Assembly (NCBI GenBank): GCA_022800525.1
Contig: JAAWQM010000005.1
Span: forward strand, 1-64,000
Source: Oscillospiraceae bacterium
GTDB lineage: Bacteria > Bacillota > Clostridia > Oscillospirales > Oscillospiraceae
Reading direction: 5' to 3'
Length of the DNA stretch: 64,000 bases
A program made the position numbers and the translations under genes. The notes under the pieces were generated by a model. That model saw nothing but the letters and a program-made list of their open reading frames with translations. It was not told where the DNA came from and made no database searches. Position 1 is the stretch's first letter; every line of letters starts with the position of its first letter. Below are positions 63,196-64,000 of this stretch, in pieces.

Positions 63196-64000
63196 ATGAA
63201 CGCCGCGGCAAACGCAAAACAAACCAGGGAGGGCCCCCGGCTGACCATGCGCCAGCGCCAGCTCCCCGGCAAGGTCATCATGACCATCCTGCTGGTGGGC
63301 TTCGCCGTCCTGATGATCGTGCCCTTTATCTGGATGGTCTCCTCCTCCTTCAAGGCGGAGCGGGAGGTCATGACCATCCCCATCCAATGGATTCCCCAGA
63401 ACCCCAGCTGGGACAACTACAAGGTGGTGCTCCACATCGACACCAACAAGAAGGATTACCATTTCCTGCTGTCCTACTGGAATTCCATCAAGGTCTCCGT
63501 GCTGAACACGCTGGTCAGCGTGGCCACCGCCGCCACAGCGGGCTACGCCTTCGCCAAACTGCGCTTCAAGGGCTCCAACATCCTGTTTCTGGTCTATCTG
63601 GCGCAGATGATGGTCCCCTCGCAGCTGACCCTGATTCCCCGGTTCGTCATGTTCTCCGCCCTGGAGCTGACCAACACCCATTTCTCCATCATCGCCCCCA
63701 AGCTCATCGCCGTGTCCGCCACCTTCATGATGCGGCAGGCATTCCTGAGCGTCCCCAACGACCTGCGGGAGTCGGCCATGATCGACGGCGCGGGCGAGTG
63801 GCGTATCTGGGGCCAGATCATGATTCCCTCCGTGAAGCCCACCTTGGCCGCCCTGGCCACGGTTCAGTTCCTGGACAGCTGGAACAGCTATCTGGACCCC
63901 CTGGTATTCCTGTCCGACTGGCGGCTGCGGACGCTGCCCATTGCGCTCAACCAGTTTGTCAGCGAGGAGGGCGCGCAGTACAATCTGATTACCGCCGCCT
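63196..64000 (+). CDS. Carbohydrate ABC transporter permease (MalG/UgpE type), cut by window end
   Basis: Open reading from ATG 63196 to the window edge: LVGFAVLMIVPFIWMVSSSFKAEREVM; ESAMIDGAGEWRIWGQIMIPSVKPTLAALA. Not in the ORF track because no stop is present. Confidence 0.93.
   Translation, partial: MNAAANAKQTREGPRLTMRQRQLPGKVIMTILLVGFAVLMIVPFIWMVSSSFKAEREVMTIPIQWIPQNPSWDNYKVVLHIDTNKKDYHFLLSYWNSIKVSVLNTLVSVATAATAGYAFAKLRFKGSNILFLVYLAQMMVPSQLTLIPRFVMFSALELTNTHFSIIAPKLIAVSATFMMRQAFLSVPNDLRESAMIDGAGEWRIWGQIMIPSVKPTLAALATVQFLDSWNSYLDPLVFLSDWRLRTLPIALNQFVSEEGAQYNLITAA

Noticed and set aside
60476-63217. 913-aa minus-strand ORF opposite the SBP and permease genes
   Set aside because: Antisense shadow of two clear ABC transporter genes; composition H/G/V/Q-rich and no motifs.
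1-64000. CRISPR array, tRNA or rRNA genes
   Set aside because: No regularly spaced direct repeats, no cloverleaf with CCA-type end and no rRNA-like conserved blocks were recognised by eye; tRNAscan-SE, barrnap and a CRISPR finder would settle it.

Overview
This 64 kb window looks like a chromosomal segment from a fairly GC-rich Firmicute, probably a gut Clostridia/Oscillospiraceae-like organism; that lineage is inferred from gene content, T-box leaders and repeat style, not from a search. The left quarter (about 1.1-16.6 kb) is the most unusual part. It is a mostly minus-strand island with nine aldo/keto reductase (AKR) genes or gene remnants, two flavodoxins, two MATE transporters and three predicted lipoproteins, one of which is itself an AKR. 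A divergent LysR regulator sits at its right end. Decayed mobile-element genes lie on both sides, and several genes within the left half of the island carry internal deletions or frameshifts. The rest is mainly housekeeping (ileS with an Ile T-box, rpe, recR, cysE-cysS with a Cys T-box, secG, rsmI, rnj, mgtE, coaW, larE, sdaAB/sdaAA) plus small accessory modules: a domain-permuted GH3, a PadR-DUF2812 operon, a GntR-ABC operon, and a carbohydrate ABC/FAD-oxidoreductase/esterase cluster cut by the window end. There are at least three dispersed intergenic palindromic repeat families. A lipoprotein gene carries a pentanucleotide (GGAAA)4 tract whose copy number sets the C-terminal reading frame. 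No rRNA, tRNA or CRISPR array was recognised. All product calls come from reading motifs in the translations; no database search was run.
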